A stretch of DNA of 64,000 bases, from contig NZ_JPHU01000014.1 of assembly GCF_000733125.1 (NCBI RefSeq), positions 1 to 64,000 on the forward strand, in the 5' to 3' direction. A model generated the notes under the pieces. That model worked only from the letters and a program-made list of their open reading frames with translations. It was not told the origin of the DNA and made no database searches. The position numbers and the translations under genes were made by a program. The DNA is from Parvularcula oceani (GTDB taxonomy: Bacteria; Pseudomonadota; Alphaproteobacteria; Caulobacterales; Parvularculaceae). Positions 33,721 through 43,201 of this stretch are shown here, piece by piece (the first letter of the stretch is position 1; every line of letters begins with the position of its first letter).

Positions 33721-34694
33721 TGCATCACCGGCCCGGAGGGCTCGTCGCTGCCATCGGGCGCGGCGCCGTCCACCTCATCCTCCGTGAAGCTCTCTTCGAG
33801 CTTGGCCTTCAGCTTGTGCCACAGCTCGACCTCGCGCGGGCCGCCATCGCGGGCATTCGCGCCCATCTGCCTGACGAGGTCGCCGGCCTGTCCGCCGATG
33901 CGCTTCTGAGCGCGTTCGGCGAAGGCCGCGATCTCGGCCCTGCTGGGCACGGGCAGCGCCGCGGCCGCGTCGTCCTTCATCTGGTTGAGGAAGGATCCGA
34001 TCTCGTCCTTTTCCGCGATCTCCCGCGCATGGCTGAGGCCCCGGCCCATCTTCTGCGCGGCGCGGGCCATGACGGCCATGTCCTCGTCGGACAGGACCGA
34101 CAGCTTGGCGCTCAGCGTGTTGGCCCGCTGGGCGAGCTGCGTGAAATAGGGATGGCCGCTCGGGCGCAGGGTGAGGAAGTCGACGAGGCCGGCAAGGTCG
34201 GTCGTCAGCGTGCCGATCCCGTCCTCCTCGGTCCTGAACCGGTCCTGGCAGGTATAGATCAGGAAGCCGGTCGTCCCCTGCACCACGCCCGCGATCGTCT
34301 TGCGCTCCTCCTCGAACAGGAAGAGGTCGTCGCGAACGAGATCGGGCGCGGTATAGAGAAGCGCCCGGTTGCGGATCGAATGGAGCGCCATCCACAGGCG
34401 CCCCACATCGATGCGGATCTGCTCGATCGCGCGGGTCTCGGCCCTGTCGGCGACGATGACCGCGATGATGGCGATGGCGCCGACCATCAGTGCGAAGAGC
34501 GTCGAGACCGCCGCCGATATCGTCGCGACATCGGCGAGATGGCTCATCCGCGCGGCATCGCCGAAGCGGAAAGGCGGCGTCCCGGTGAAGCCGAGAATGA
34601 AGATGGCGATGCAGGTTGCGGCGCTCAGCCCCGCAATGCCGAGAGCCAGCCTCAGATAGAGGCTGAGCGGCCGTTGTGGCGATGTCATGCGCAA
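33717..34694 (-). CDS. Membrane protein with large cytoplasmic helical domain, unknown function
   Basis: 325 residues. Two membrane helices (about 12-36 and 58-83) are followed by a long, mainly helical soluble part (QIRIDVGRLWMALHSIRNRALLY, RANTLSAKLSVLSDEDM, AQKRIGGQAGDLVRQMG). No catalytic motif is evident. An alternative start two codons later exists. It precedes and overlaps the sulfotransferase gene and may act with it, but nothing in the sequence proves that. Confidence 0.7.
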   Translation of the reverse strand: MRMTSPQRPLSLYLRLALGIAGLSAATCIAIFILGFTGTPPFRFGDAARMSHLADVATISAAVSTLFALMVGAIAIIAVIVADRAETRAIEQIRIDVGRLWMALHSIRNRALLYTAPDLVRDDLFLFEEERKTIAGVVQGTTGFLIYTCQDRFRTEEDGIGTLTTDLAGLVDFLTLRPSGHPYFTQLAQRANTLSAKLSVLSDEDMAVMARAAQKMGRGLSHAREIAEKDEIGSFLNQMKDDAAAALPVPSRAEIAAFAERAQKRIGGQAGDLVRQMGANARDGGPREVELWHKLKAKLEESFTEDEVDGAAPDGSDEPSGPVMQ

Positions 34695-34759
34695 GTCTCC
34701 CCCCTTCTTGCATGCGGCGCCCGGCAGCGCGCCCCGAAGGGCCGCCGCCGGAGCCTTTC

Positions 34760-36025
34760 CTAGATCCTCCGCACCCGCAGGGCGGCGCGGGACGGCGCGT
34801 GCCTGCGCCGCCCATAGACGGTCCGCTCGATGCGGCGCGGCGCGGCCCGCCGCGCCAGAACGAGAAGCGCGATCCCGGCCGCCATCATCGGCAGGGCCGG
34901 GGGCAGCGGGATCGGCGCCAGCTCCAGCACGCGGCCGAGTTCGGGCGACAGCCCGTTCTCCGTGACGTAGATCGTCCCGTCCGGTCCGAGCGCGAGACTG
35001 GTCGGATTGATCAGCCCGGTGATCAGCAGGGTTCTGATCCCCAGATCGTCGATGGCGTAGAGCGAACCGATCATCTCCGGCCCGGTCAGGCTGTCGCTGT
35101 CGAGCTCCAGCGCGAAGATCGTGCCGTCCTCGCCGAAGGCGACGTCGATCAGATTGGTGAAGCCGCCCGCGACCGTGCCGACACTGCCGTCAGTCCCGAC
35201 GGAGAACACGTTCGCCGCGCCCTCCACGAAGGGAAAGCCCGTCAGCTGCACGACCAGCGCCTCGCCGTCTTCGCCGAGCGCCACGCCCGTGGGCACGGCC
35301 TGATAGAAGGGCGGGCCGAAGGGGAGGGGGTTCGCCGTCTCCGGGAGGGCGGCGAGCGTTTCGATGGTGCCGTCGCCTGCCACCGTCAGCACGGTGTTCC
35401 CGCCCGCATCGGTGACGACGAAGCCGCCCCCGTTCGCCGCCAAGCCCCAGGGGTTGCTGTTCAGATCCGCCCCGTCGGGATTCTCCGCCTGCTCGAACGC
35501 GGCGAGGTCGGCGACTGGAACGAAGCTCGTCCCGTTCCAGGCCGTCAGCTGCCCGAACAGCTCGGCGCCGCTCTCTCCGGACAGCGTGCCGCGCAGGGTC
35601 GGATCCGTGCCGAAGCCGAACAGGGCGTAGAGCGTTCCGTCGCTGCCGAAGGCGATATCGTGGATCCCGCTCGCGCCGAAGCCGCCTTCGGGCGCGAGGG
35701 AGGGCAAACCGTCTGCCACCGTCTCCTGAACCCCGCCGGAATAGCGGGTGAGGACGCCCGTCGCGCCATAGTAATTGGTGACGCCGTCGCCGAGAACGAT
35801 GGATGGCCCCTCGCCGCCTTCGCCCGCCTCGGCGACCCAGATCGTGCCGTCCGGCCCGACGGTCAGCCCGCGCGGGTTCGCGAGCCCGTCCATCAGAACC
35901 CGTTCGACCGTATAGGTCGCGGCCGCGGCCGGGTCGGCCCAAGCCAGGAGCGGCAGGGCGGACGCCGCCGCCAGAACGCCGAGCATGCCGCGGGACAGGC
36001 GGGCCCGGCCATGAATGGCAGTCAT
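34760..36025 (-). CDS. ScyD/ScyE-like beta-propeller protein with VPLPA-type sorting tail
   Basis: 421 residues. Signal peptide (MLGVLAAASALPLLAWADPAAAA region); then repeated propeller blades with the motif GPDGTIWV, GSDGTLYALF, GEDGTIFALE and GPDGTIYVTENG, as in ScyD/ScyE family proteins. The tail IPLPPALPMMAAGIALLVLARR is a VPLPA-CTERM-like sorting signal, here followed by an unusually long basic extension (about 28 residues). Start chosen after GAGGGAGA. Likely extracellular; ligand unknown. Confidence 0.85.
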   Translation of the reverse strand: MTAIHGRARLSRGMLGVLAAASALPLLAWADPAAAATYTVERVLMDGLANPRGLTVGPDGTIWVAEAGEGGEGPSIVLGDGVTNYYGATGVLTRYSGGVQETVADGLPSLAPEGGFGASGIHDIAFGSDGTLYALFGFGTDPTLRGTLSGESGAELFGQLTAWNGTSFVPVADLAAFEQAENPDGADLNSNPWGLAANGGGFVVTDAGGNTVLTVAGDGTIETLAALPETANPLPFGPPFYQAVPTGVALGEDGEALVVQLTGFPFVEGAANVFSVGTDGSVGTVAGGFTNLIDVAFGEDGTIFALELDSDSLTGPEMIGSLYAIDDLGIRTLLITGLINPTSLALGPDGTIYVTENGLSPELGRVLELAPIPLPPALPMMAAGIALLVLARRAAPRRIERTVYGRRRHAPSRAALRVRRI

Positions 36026-36271
36026 GGAAGTCTCCCTCGAAGAACGGGCATCGCCCGTCACAGGTCTCGCACGCGCTCTCGGCGACGAGCCCGGCAGGGC
36101 GGACTGCCCCTCTCAGCCCGCCTTCGCGTCGTATGGGAGCGGTCGGATTCTACGCCTCCGAAGGCTGGCTCGCTAGCGATTTGCGCAGCAGCGGGACGGC
36201 TCTGCGCAGAGGGCGGGACGCCGGGGGCCGGGCATGCCAAGCTTGCCCCGCTGCAAGCCTGGACCGTGCCC

Positions 36272-36556
36272 ATGCGCTCTTTTCTCTATGTGTCTCTTCT
36301 GGCCCTTGCCGCCTGCGGCGGAGCGGAGAACGTCCCGATCGAGACCCGGCCCGAAGGCGTGGCGCCGGGACCGAACTGTCCGGCTTCGGGATATCAGGAC
36401 ATGGTCGGGCGGCAGATTGCGGCGGTGACCCTGCCGGACGACCTCTACACCCGCATCATCCGGCCGGGTGACGTCGTCACGATGGAATATATCGCGGGCC
36501 GCATGACGATCGAGGTGGACAAGGAGGGCGTCATCACCTCCATCCGCTGCGGCTGA
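36272..36556 (+). CDS. Peptidase inhibitor I78 family lipoprotein
   Basis: 94 residues. Lipobox LALAAC17 in a short leader. The mature part has CPASGYQDMVGRQIAAV, YTRIIRPGDVVTMEYIAGRM and EVDKEGVITSIRCG, the Elastase-inhibitor/I78 pattern; the two cysteines probably pair. Members are small periplasmic inhibitors of serine proteases. Upstream 200 bases show no other gene. Confidence 0.85.
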   Translation: MRSFLYVSLLALAACGGAENVPIETRPEGVAPGPNCPASGYQDMVGRQIAAVTLPDDLYTRIIRPGDVVTMEYIAGRMTIEVDKEGVITSIRCG

Positions 36557-36646
36557 CGCGAAAAAGGGCGCGCCCGCCTCTCCCTCCAGAGGCTGTCGGC
36601 GCACCCTGAGTGTCCGGCGGGGACGATGCCCCGCCGATCGCGGCTC

Positions 36647-37285
36647 TTACGACCGCTTGGTCTTGCGGCGGGCGAGGCCGCCCGCGACCAGCGCCGGCAC
36701 GAAGAGCGCCGCGGCGCCCGGCAGCGGAACCGGGTTCACGCCGATCGCGTCGAGGTCGAAGCCGTCCGTGCTGGGCGAGTTCGGGAAGTTCATCAGCGTG
36801 GTGTCGACCAGCGCGATATAGGTGAAGCTGCCCGGGATCAGGAGCGAGGCGCCGCCCTGGGCATCGCCGTTGAAGATCTCGCCCGCCAGGGTGAAGTCGG
36901 ACAGGTCCGAATAGTCGTGGCTGCCGAAATCATAGTCGGTGCCGTAATAGACGGCGAGGCTCTCGGGATAGGTGCAGCTGCCGTCTTCGGCCTGCGTGCA
37001 GTTGAAGGTCACCTCATAGGCGGTGACATCCGAGCCTTCGCCATAGGTCAGGCCGCCAAAGCCGAACACCGCGAAGCCCGGATTGGCGCCGTCCGCTTCG
37101 GTCAGGCCGAGCGACAGGAAATCACCGTCGGGCGCGCCGAGCGCGTTGGTTTCATCGTCGCGGTCGTTCTGCGCGCCGACCGTGCCGTTGTTTTCCCAGT
37201 CGATGGCCGTTGCATAGACGGTCGCGGCCTGAGCGCCGCCGGTGAGGAGAGCGACGCTTGCGGCCGCTGCGAGAAGAGCTTTCAT
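36647..37285 (-). CDS. Secreted protein with VPLPA-CTERM sorting tail
   Basis: 212 residues. Signal peptide MKALLAAAASVALLTGGAQA; a beta-rich domain (ENNGTVGAQNDRDDETNALG, FAVFGFGG, YEVTFNCTQAEDGSCTYPE) containing a likely disulfide; and the tail NPVPLPGAAALFVPALVAGG with RRKTKRS. The middle resembles extracellular lectin-like or choice-of-anchor domains. It should be exported and processed by an exosortase, which is not encoded in this window. Confidence 0.83.
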   Translation of the reverse strand: MKALLAAAASVALLTGGAQAATVYATAIDWENNGTVGAQNDRDDETNALGAPDGDFLSLGLTEADGANPGFAVFGFGGLTYGEGSDVTAYEVTFNCTQAEDGSCTYPESLAVYYGTDYDFGSHDYSDLSDFTLAGEIFNGDAQGGASLLIPGSFTYIALVDTTLMNFPNSPSTDGFDLDAIGVNPVPLPGAAALFVPALVAGGLARRKTKRS

Positions 37286-37437
37286 GGGTACCCCCTGCTT
37301 CATCGTTCCCCGCCGACACCGTGCCGGCGGTAACGAAGCGGTAAGATGCATGAACGATGCCATAACCATTCTTCATGGGGCTGAACCCGCCCGGCGCGGA
37401 CGTGTTGGCGAAGCTTGTTTCCGGAAGGAGCTTTCCC

Positions 37438-38343
37438 ATGGCCAAGTCCAAGGACCCCCAGTTCACCATGCGCGACCCGCGCACCGCCTATCCGCAACCG
37501 CCTTTCCCCAAGCAGCCGCAGGACGCGCCGGGCACGATCGCCAAGATGGATCCCGCCCCCGATCACGGTGAGGACTCCTATGTCGGCTCAGGCCGCCTGA
37601 AGGGGCGCAAGGCGCTCATCACCGGCGGGGACAGCGGCATCGGCCGCGCCGTCGCCATCGCCTATGCCCGCGAGGGCGCCAGGGTCTGCGTCAACTATCT
37701 CGAAGCCGAGGAGGAGGACGCGCAGTCGCTGAAATCCCTGATCGAGGGAGAGGGCGGCGAGATCACGCTGATGCCGGGCGATCTTATGGACCAGGCCTTC
37801 TGCGAAGGTCTCGTCTCCAAGGCTGCCGATGCGATGGACGGCCTCGACATCCTCGTCATCAATGCGGGCAAGCAGGTGCGCCAGGACGACGTGCAGGACA
37901 TCTCGGCCGAGCAGTTCGACCAGACGATGAAGACCAATGTCTATGCCATGTTCTGGATGGCGAGGGCGGCGCTGCGCCTGATGCCGCCGGGCTCCGCGAT
38001 CATCACCACGACCTCGATCCAGGGCTTCAGCCCGTCGCCCGCGCTTCTCGACTACGCCACCACGAAATTCGCGATCCGCGGCTTCACCGAGGCCCTCGCC
38101 CAGACCGCGATCGAGCAGGGCATCCGCGTCAACGGCATCGCGCCGGGGCCGTTCTGGACGCCGCTCCAGCCATCGGGCGGGCAGAGCCAGGAGAAAGTGC
38201 ACGAGTTCGGCAGTTCGACGCCGATGAAACGGCCGGGCCAGCCTGCGGAAATCGCGCCCGCCTATGTCTATCTCGCCTCCGGCGAGTCGAGCTATGTGGC
38301 CGGCGAGATCCTCGGCCTGACCGGCGGCAAGCCGATCAGCTGA
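37438..38343 (+). CDS. Short-chain dehydrogenase/reductase, general-stress (YhdF/GsiB-cluster) type
   Basis: 301 residues. After an N-terminal extension (about 48 residues) typical of this subgroup come the NAD(P)-binding motif TGGDSGIGRAVAIAYAREGA, NAGKQVRQ, catalytic serine in TTTSIQGF, YATTK (Tyr-x-x-x-Lys) and the RVNGIAPGPFWTPLQPSGG block. Such enzymes are often induced by stress; substrate unknown. AAGGAG before the chosen ATG. Divergent from the VPLPA gene with 152 bases between. Confidence 0.92.
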   Translation: MAKSKDPQFTMRDPRTAYPQPPFPKQPQDAPGTIAKMDPAPDHGEDSYVGSGRLKGRKALITGGDSGIGRAVAIAYAREGARVCVNYLEAEEEDAQSLKSLIEGEGGEITLMPGDLMDQAFCEGLVSKAADAMDGLDILVINAGKQVRQDDVQDISAEQFDQTMKTNVYAMFWMARAALRLMPPGSAIITTTSIQGFSPSPALLDYATTKFAIRGFTEALAQTAIEQGIRVNGIAPGPFWTPLQPSGGQSQEKVHEFGSSTPMKRPGQPAEIAPAYVYLASGESSYVAGEILGLTGGKPIS

Positions 38344-38362
38344 CCCCGACGGCTGGCCGCCG

Positions 38363-39469
38363 TCACCTGACGACGGTCAGCCGCTCCGCCGCGCGGGTCA
38401 CGCCCGTATAGAGCCAGGCCATCTTGTGCTCTCTGAAGGCGAAGCTCTCGTCGAAAAGGACGACCTCGTCCCATTGCGACCCCTGCGCCTTGTGCACGGT
38501 CAGGGCGTAGCCATAGTCGAACTCGTCGGAGCGGCGGCGCTTGGGCCAGGGCAGGGCGTCGGCCTCCCCGGTGAAGAATTCGGGCAGGACATTGACCCGC
38601 GTGCTGCGCCCGCCATCCTCCGGCAAGAGGTCGAGGCGCAGCATGCCGCGCTTTTTCGAATGCCGGGCCTTCACCGTCCACATGCCGCCGTTCAGAAGGC
38701 CCTTCTGCTTGTTGTTCCGCAGGCAGACGAGGCGTTCTCCGACCCAGGGGCTCTCCCCGTCGAACCCCAGGCGCTCGCGCATCCGCTCGTTGTAGCGGCG
38801 GCGATTTCGGTTCGTACCCACCAGGACCTGATCGGCATCCATCACGGCCTGCGGGTCGAGATCGGACTTCCGGATCACCTTGGCATCGCCGTGATCGCCG
38901 AAGTCCGGCACCTCGCCCTCGCGGATCTGCATGGACAGTCGGACGATGGGGTTGTCCGCCGCCTGGCGATGCACCTCGGTCAGCATGACGTCCGGCTCGG
39001 CTTCGGTGAAGAAGCCGCCGCCCTTCACGGGCGGCAGCTGCGCCGGGTCGCCGAGCACCAGGACCGGCGCGCCGAAGGAGAGGAGGTCGCGGCCCAGATC
39101 CTCGTCCACCATCGAACACTCGTCGATGATGATGAGGGCGGCATCGCCCGCGGGCGCATCCCGACGGATGGTGAAGAGCGGCTGCTCGTCCTCGGCCTCG
39201 TCCTCATCCGCCTTGGCGGGGCGATAGATGAGGGAGTGGATCGTCTGCGCGCCCTGGCAGCCCTTCTGGCGCATGACATGCGCCGCCTTGCCGGTGAAGG
39301 CGGCGAATCGGACCTCGCCGTCCACGCCTTCGGCCAGATGCTGGGCCAGCGTCGTCTTGCCCGTTCCGGCAAAGCCGAAGAGGCGGAAAACCTGGCTGTC
39401 GCGCTTGTTCAGCCATCGCGAAGCCTGCTTGAGGGCATCGTCCTGTTGCGGAGACCATTTCATGAACAT
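38363..39469 (-). CDS. Superfamily 1 DNA helicase, RecD2/Dda-like
   Basis: 368 residues, much shorter than RecD2 and about the size of phage Dda. Motifs: Walker A GFAGTGKTT (about residue 32), TGKAAHVM (Ia), IIIDECSM (II), GDPAQLPPV (III), LTEVHRQ (IV), and YGYALTVHKAQGSQWDEV (V) with YTGVTRA (VI). It should unwind DNA 5' to 3'. Similar genes are found on chromosomes of alphaproteobacteria as 'AAA family ATPase/helicase'. A start two codons later is equally possible. Confidence 0.88.
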   Translation of the reverse strand: MFMKWSPQQDDALKQASRWLNKRDSQVFRLFGFAGTGKTTLAQHLAEGVDGEVRFAAFTGKAAHVMRQKGCQGAQTIHSLIYRPAKADEDEAEDEQPLFTIRRDAPAGDAALIIIDECSMVDEDLGRDLLSFGAPVLVLGDPAQLPPVKGGGFFTEAEPDVMLTEVHRQAADNPIVRLSMQIREGEVPDFGDHGDAKVIRKSDLDPQAVMDADQVLVGTNRNRRRYNERMRERLGFDGESPWVGERLVCLRNNKQKGLLNGGMWTVKARHSKKRGMLRLDLLPEDGGRSTRVNVLPEFFTGEADALPWPKRRRSDEFDYGYALTVHKAQGSQWDEVVLFDESFAFREHKMAWLYTGVTRAAERLTVVR

Positions 39470-39784
39470 CGCTCTAGCAGGCGCAGCGGAAAGGGCCAGC
39501 CCCGAGCCCTCCTACAAGCGGGAGGATTTCTTTTCGCCATGCAGCCCCGGGAAGAGTCTGGAACGGCCTCCAAGTCAGGATAGAAAATATAGGATAGGCC
39601 GATAAGTTCCATCCTCTTGTAACATATGTAAACATCGGCAGTAACGGCAATGTTACCAGGTGGAAACCATAACTGCGTTTCTTGGTTACCAAGGACAATG
39701 CCGATCTGCTATTGGGTCGATCGACCGGCCCCCTGCATCCTGCCGGGCGGCCGAGCCATGAGACGACATCGAAGGAGGGACCCG
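39470..39784. promoter_or_regulatory. Non-coding, AT-rich regulatory region before a VPLPA-CTERM gene
   Basis: No gene seen. Around 39575-39700 the DNA turns AT-rich and carries several dyads: ACATATGT near 39627, GTAAC-GGCAAT-GTTAC near 39640-39655, and a perfect CTTGGT-T-ACCAAG at 39681-39693. This density of palindromes is unique in the window and suggests a regulated promoter for the downstream gene. Confidence 0.45.
39681..39693. repeat. Perfect inverted repeat CTTGGT-T-ACCAAG
   Basis: Six-base arms around one base, 91 bases before the VPLPA-CTERM gene's start. Operator-like. Confidence 0.5.
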
Positions 39785-40372
39785 ATGAAGACGTTCAAGA
39801 AGCTTGCTATCGCTGCCGGCGTCGCTTTGGCGCCGCTGGCACTCACCCCGGCAAACGCAGCCGTCGCCCTGTTCACCACCGCTGATGCCGGCGGCGACGG
39901 GATCCTGAATGCGCCCGACCAGTTCCAGATCCTCAATGCCCGCGTCGACCCGCTCGGCGAGCTGAATTCCGAGACCAATGAGGTCTCCTTCCAGGTCGGC
40001 AGCCGCGTGGACAGCGTCTTCCTCGATTTCGGCGTCATTCAGGCCCAGCCTGACCGCGACGAAGCGCTCGCCCGCGGGATTGAGAACTTCATCCTGACGG
40101 TGACGGGCAATCTCGGCACCAATGTGTCGTTCCAGATCACGGATGACACCGGCACTCTCCTGCTGACGAGCCTGCAATCCTTCGCCGTCAGCGGCAACGA
40201 GATGCTGACCTTCATGTTCACCGGCACGGCCTTTGGCGGCCCCGGCACGCGTCCGTCCTACGATGTCGGCGTGTTCGGCAACGAGGCCATCCCGCTTCCG
40301 GGCGCAGCGGTCTTCTTCCTGACCGCGGCTGCGGCGGGCGGTGGTCTGCGCCTGCGCCGCAAGCGGGCCTGA
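39785..40372 (+). CDS. Secreted protein with VPLPA-CTERM sorting tail
   Basis: 195 residues. Signal peptide MKTFKKLAIAAGVALAPLAL to ANA; beta-rich body (ALFTTADAGGDGILNAPDQF, VSFQVGSRVDSVFLDFG, NFILTVTGNLGTNVSFQITD); tail NEAIPLPGAAVFFLTAAAAG with LRLRRKRA. AGGAGGGA ribosome site. Preceded by a palindrome-rich promoter region and followed by two stem-loops, so probably a strongly and independently expressed single gene. Role unknown. Confidence 0.85.
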   Translation: MKTFKKLAIAAGVALAPLALTPANAAVALFTTADAGGDGILNAPDQFQILNARVDPLGELNSETNEVSFQVGSRVDSVFLDFGVIQAQPDRDEALARGIENFILTVTGNLGTNVSFQITDDTGTLLLTSLQSFAVSGNEMLTFMFTGTAFGGPGTRPSYDVGVFGNEAIPLPGAAVFFLTAAAAGGGLRLRRKRA

Positions 40373-40377
40373 CAACC

Positions 40378-40394
40378 GGATCCAGTCTGGATCC
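40378..40394 (+). repeat. Stem-loop GGATCCAG-T-CTGGATCC
   Basis: Perfect eight-base arms around one T, directly after the stop codon and just before the terminator; may protect the transcript end. Confidence 0.5.
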
Positions 40395-40410
40395 TGCTGG
40401 TTCTGCAAAG

Positions 40411-40439
40411 GCCCCCGCCGCTACCGGCGGGGGCTTTTT
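40411..40439 (+). terminator. Rho-independent terminator
   Basis: A perfect 10-bp stem GCCCCCGCCG/CGGCGGGGGC with loop CTAC followed by five T, 38 bases after the VPLPA gene stop. Confidence 0.92.
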
Positions 40440-40475
40440 GCTGCCCTGCTGGGTATGGGCGCGAAAAGCCGGTCC

Positions 40476-40796
40476 TCAGCTATCCTCGCTCCAGAAGGTC
40501 CGTCCCATCCCGCGGCGCTGAAGCTGATCTCGAACTCGCCTTCTTGCATAGGCGGACCAAGAGACTTCGCAGCTGTCTTCGAGGGACAGTCTCAGTTCGC
40601 CTCTGTCGAGTGCTGCATACCCCTCCGCCACCCAGCTATCCCACTCCAACGCAATTGCACGATATTCGGCTGCGCCTCGGGAACGGCCTCTCGTCATCCA
40701 GCTGGCGTAGTAGCCCTTGAGCGCTTCATGGTCTTCAGCGTCCTGAACCGGAAGGCTGATCCCCTCCGCGCGCAGCATCACCCGGAAGAACTTCAC
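40476..40796 (-). CDS. Hypothetical protein, 106 residues
   Basis: Starts with GTG in the sequence GTGA, sharing bases with the xth stop, so its translation is coupled to exonuclease III. Begins KFFRVMLRAEGISLPVQDAE; later GYYASWMTRGRSRGAAEYRA and LEDSCEVSWSAYARRRVRDQ, basic at the C-terminus. No family recognised; the position suggests an accessory to DNA repair or simply a hitch-hiking gene. Confidence 0.6.
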   Translation of the reverse strand: MKFFRVMLRAEGISLPVQDAEDHEALKGYYASWMTRGRSRGAAEYRAIALEWDSWVAEGYAALDRGELRLSLEDSCEVSWSAYARRRVRDQLQRRGMGRTFWSEDS

Positions 40797-41587
40797 CCCA
40801 ACTCCACCCACACCGGCACATGGTCCGACGGCTTGCACGAGCCGTCTCCCTGTTCGGGGTCGCGCACATCGGCATCGACGCCGCCGCCCTCCAGCCTGTC
40901 CGCCGCCTGCGGCGAGAGGAGGAGGTGGTCGATCCGCAAGCCGTTGTTCTTGCCCCAAGCCCCGCGCTGATAGTCCCAGAACGTGTAGTAGTCGTGCCCG
41001 ATCAGGTGCGGCAGCGCATCGGTCAGGCCGTGATTGAGGATGCGCCGATAGGCCTGGCGGCTTTCGAGGCGGAAGAGCGCGTCGTCCACCCAGCGGTCCG
41101 GCGCATAGACGCCGCTCGGCTCGGGAATGACGTTGTAGTCGCCGGCGAGGACGAAGCTCTCCTCGTCTTCGAGAAGGCGCGCCGCATGCCGCTCGAACGC
41201 CTCCATCCAGGCGAGCTTGTAGTCATATTTCGGCCCCGGCGCCGGGTTGCCATTGGGCAGGTAGAGCCCGCCGACACGCACGGCCTCCGCATCCTCCGGC
41301 ACGATCAGCGCCTCGATATAGCGGCTGTTCTCGTCCTCGAAGCCCGGCAGGCCGCGGATCACGTCTTCTGCCGGATGCTTGGAGAGGAGCGCGACCCCGT
41401 TATAGCTCTTCTGTCCGTAGACATAGCAGTTATAGCCGAGATCCTCGAAGGCCTCGGCCGGGAACTTCTCGTCCACGCATTTGATTTCCTGCAACACGCA
41501 GACATCGGGCTCGGCGGCGCGGAACCAGTCGAGCACGCGGGGCAGGCGCGCGCCCACCGAATTGACGTTCCAGCTTGCGATTTTCAT
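40793..41587 (-). CDS. xthA: Exodeoxyribonuclease III
   Basis: 264 residues of the EEP nuclease fold. MKIASWNVNSVGARLPRVLD, LQEIKC (metal-binding Glu), NSRYIEAL, NGNPAPGPKYDYKLAWM, AGDYNVIP (DxN), GLRIDHLLLS and SDHVPVWVEL (catalytic Asp-His) are all present. It cleaves AP sites and degrades duplex DNA 3' to 5' in base excision repair. The start overlaps the stop of the upstream MAPEG gene (ATGA) and its stop overlaps the next gene, giving a tightly packed operon. Confidence 0.96.
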   Translation of the reverse strand: MKIASWNVNSVGARLPRVLDWFRAAEPDVCVLQEIKCVDEKFPAEAFEDLGYNCYVYGQKSYNGVALLSKHPAEDVIRGLPGFEDENSRYIEALIVPEDAEAVRVGGLYLPNGNPAPGPKYDYKLAWMEAFERHAARLLEDEESFVLAGDYNVIPEPSGVYAPDRWVDDALFRLESRQAYRRILNHGLTDALPHLIGHDYYTFWDYQRGAWGKNNGLRIDHLLLSPQAADRLEGGGVDADVRDPEQGDGSCKPSDHVPVWVELG

Positions 41588-42084
41588 CAGTTCAGGAACC
41601 CGTCCTGCATATAGACCGCTCCGTTCTCGAACTGATTGCGCAGCACCTGCAGGTCGTCGAGCTCGAAGATCATGGCGTCCCCCGCCGCGATGGCGACCGT
41701 CAGCCAGAGGAGGGCGAGGGTGAAGACGCCGACCGCGAAGGCGGCGAAGCGGAACAGGACGACATTGATCGTCGTGTGGATCACCGCATGCGCGATGCGC
41801 GACAGGACGAAGGTCCAGGCGAGGAGGCCCGTCCACCACCCGGTCGCGCCGAACAGGATCGCGAAGACGCAGGCGACATAGAACAGCACCGGCAGCTCGA
41901 ACTGGCTGCCATAGCTGTTGGCGGTCTTGCGGCTGTCCTCGGAATAGAGCGTGCTGTCGAGCGATGCCCGCTGCATCAGCGCCGGATCGGCCTTGAGGTC
42001 CCGCCTGCGCTTGATCGGCAGGAAGGCCAGAATGGTCAGGGTCAGGCCGACCTGGATCAGGACCGGCAGAAAGATCGAATACAT
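41587..42084 (-). CDS. MAPEG family membrane protein
   Basis: 165 residues, four membrane helices. Features of the MAPEG family (membrane-associated eicosanoid/glutathione proteins): NSYGSQFELPVLFYVACVFA-type block after helix 1 and WTFVLSRIAHAVIHTTINVV with the conserved RxxH-like pattern. Bacterial members have uncertain substrates. First gene of the MAPEG-xth-hypothetical operon. Confidence 0.85.
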   Translation of the reverse strand: MYSIFLPVLIQVGLTLTILAFLPIKRRRDLKADPALMQRASLDSTLYSEDSRKTANSYGSQFELPVLFYVACVFAILFGATGWWTGLLAWTFVLSRIAHAVIHTTINVVLFRFAAFAVGVFTLALLWLTVAIAAGDAMIFELDDLQVLRNQFENGAVYMQDGFLN

Positions 42085-42146
42085 GGGCGCCCTCCTCGAA
42101 GGCTACGCCCTAGCCGCGTTCTGCCGGATGCCCAAGAGGGCGCCGT

Positions 42147-43088
<942 letters not shown>

Positions 43089-43171
43089 GGGCCTACTCCC
43101 TTTATCCGTTTCCCAACCGCTAGCACGGCGAGGAGCGGGCGGCGTAGGCTGGCCTGCACACGAGGTCGGGA

Positions 43172-43194
43172 GGCCGGCGGCGCTGCCGCCGGCC
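43172..43194 (-). terminator. GC stem-loop after the TIGR02300 gene
   Basis: A perfect 10-bp stem GGCCGGCGGC/GCCGCCGGCC with a three-base loop, eight bases past the stop; no T-run. Confidence 0.5.
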
Positions 43195-43201
43195 CGCCGC
43201 G

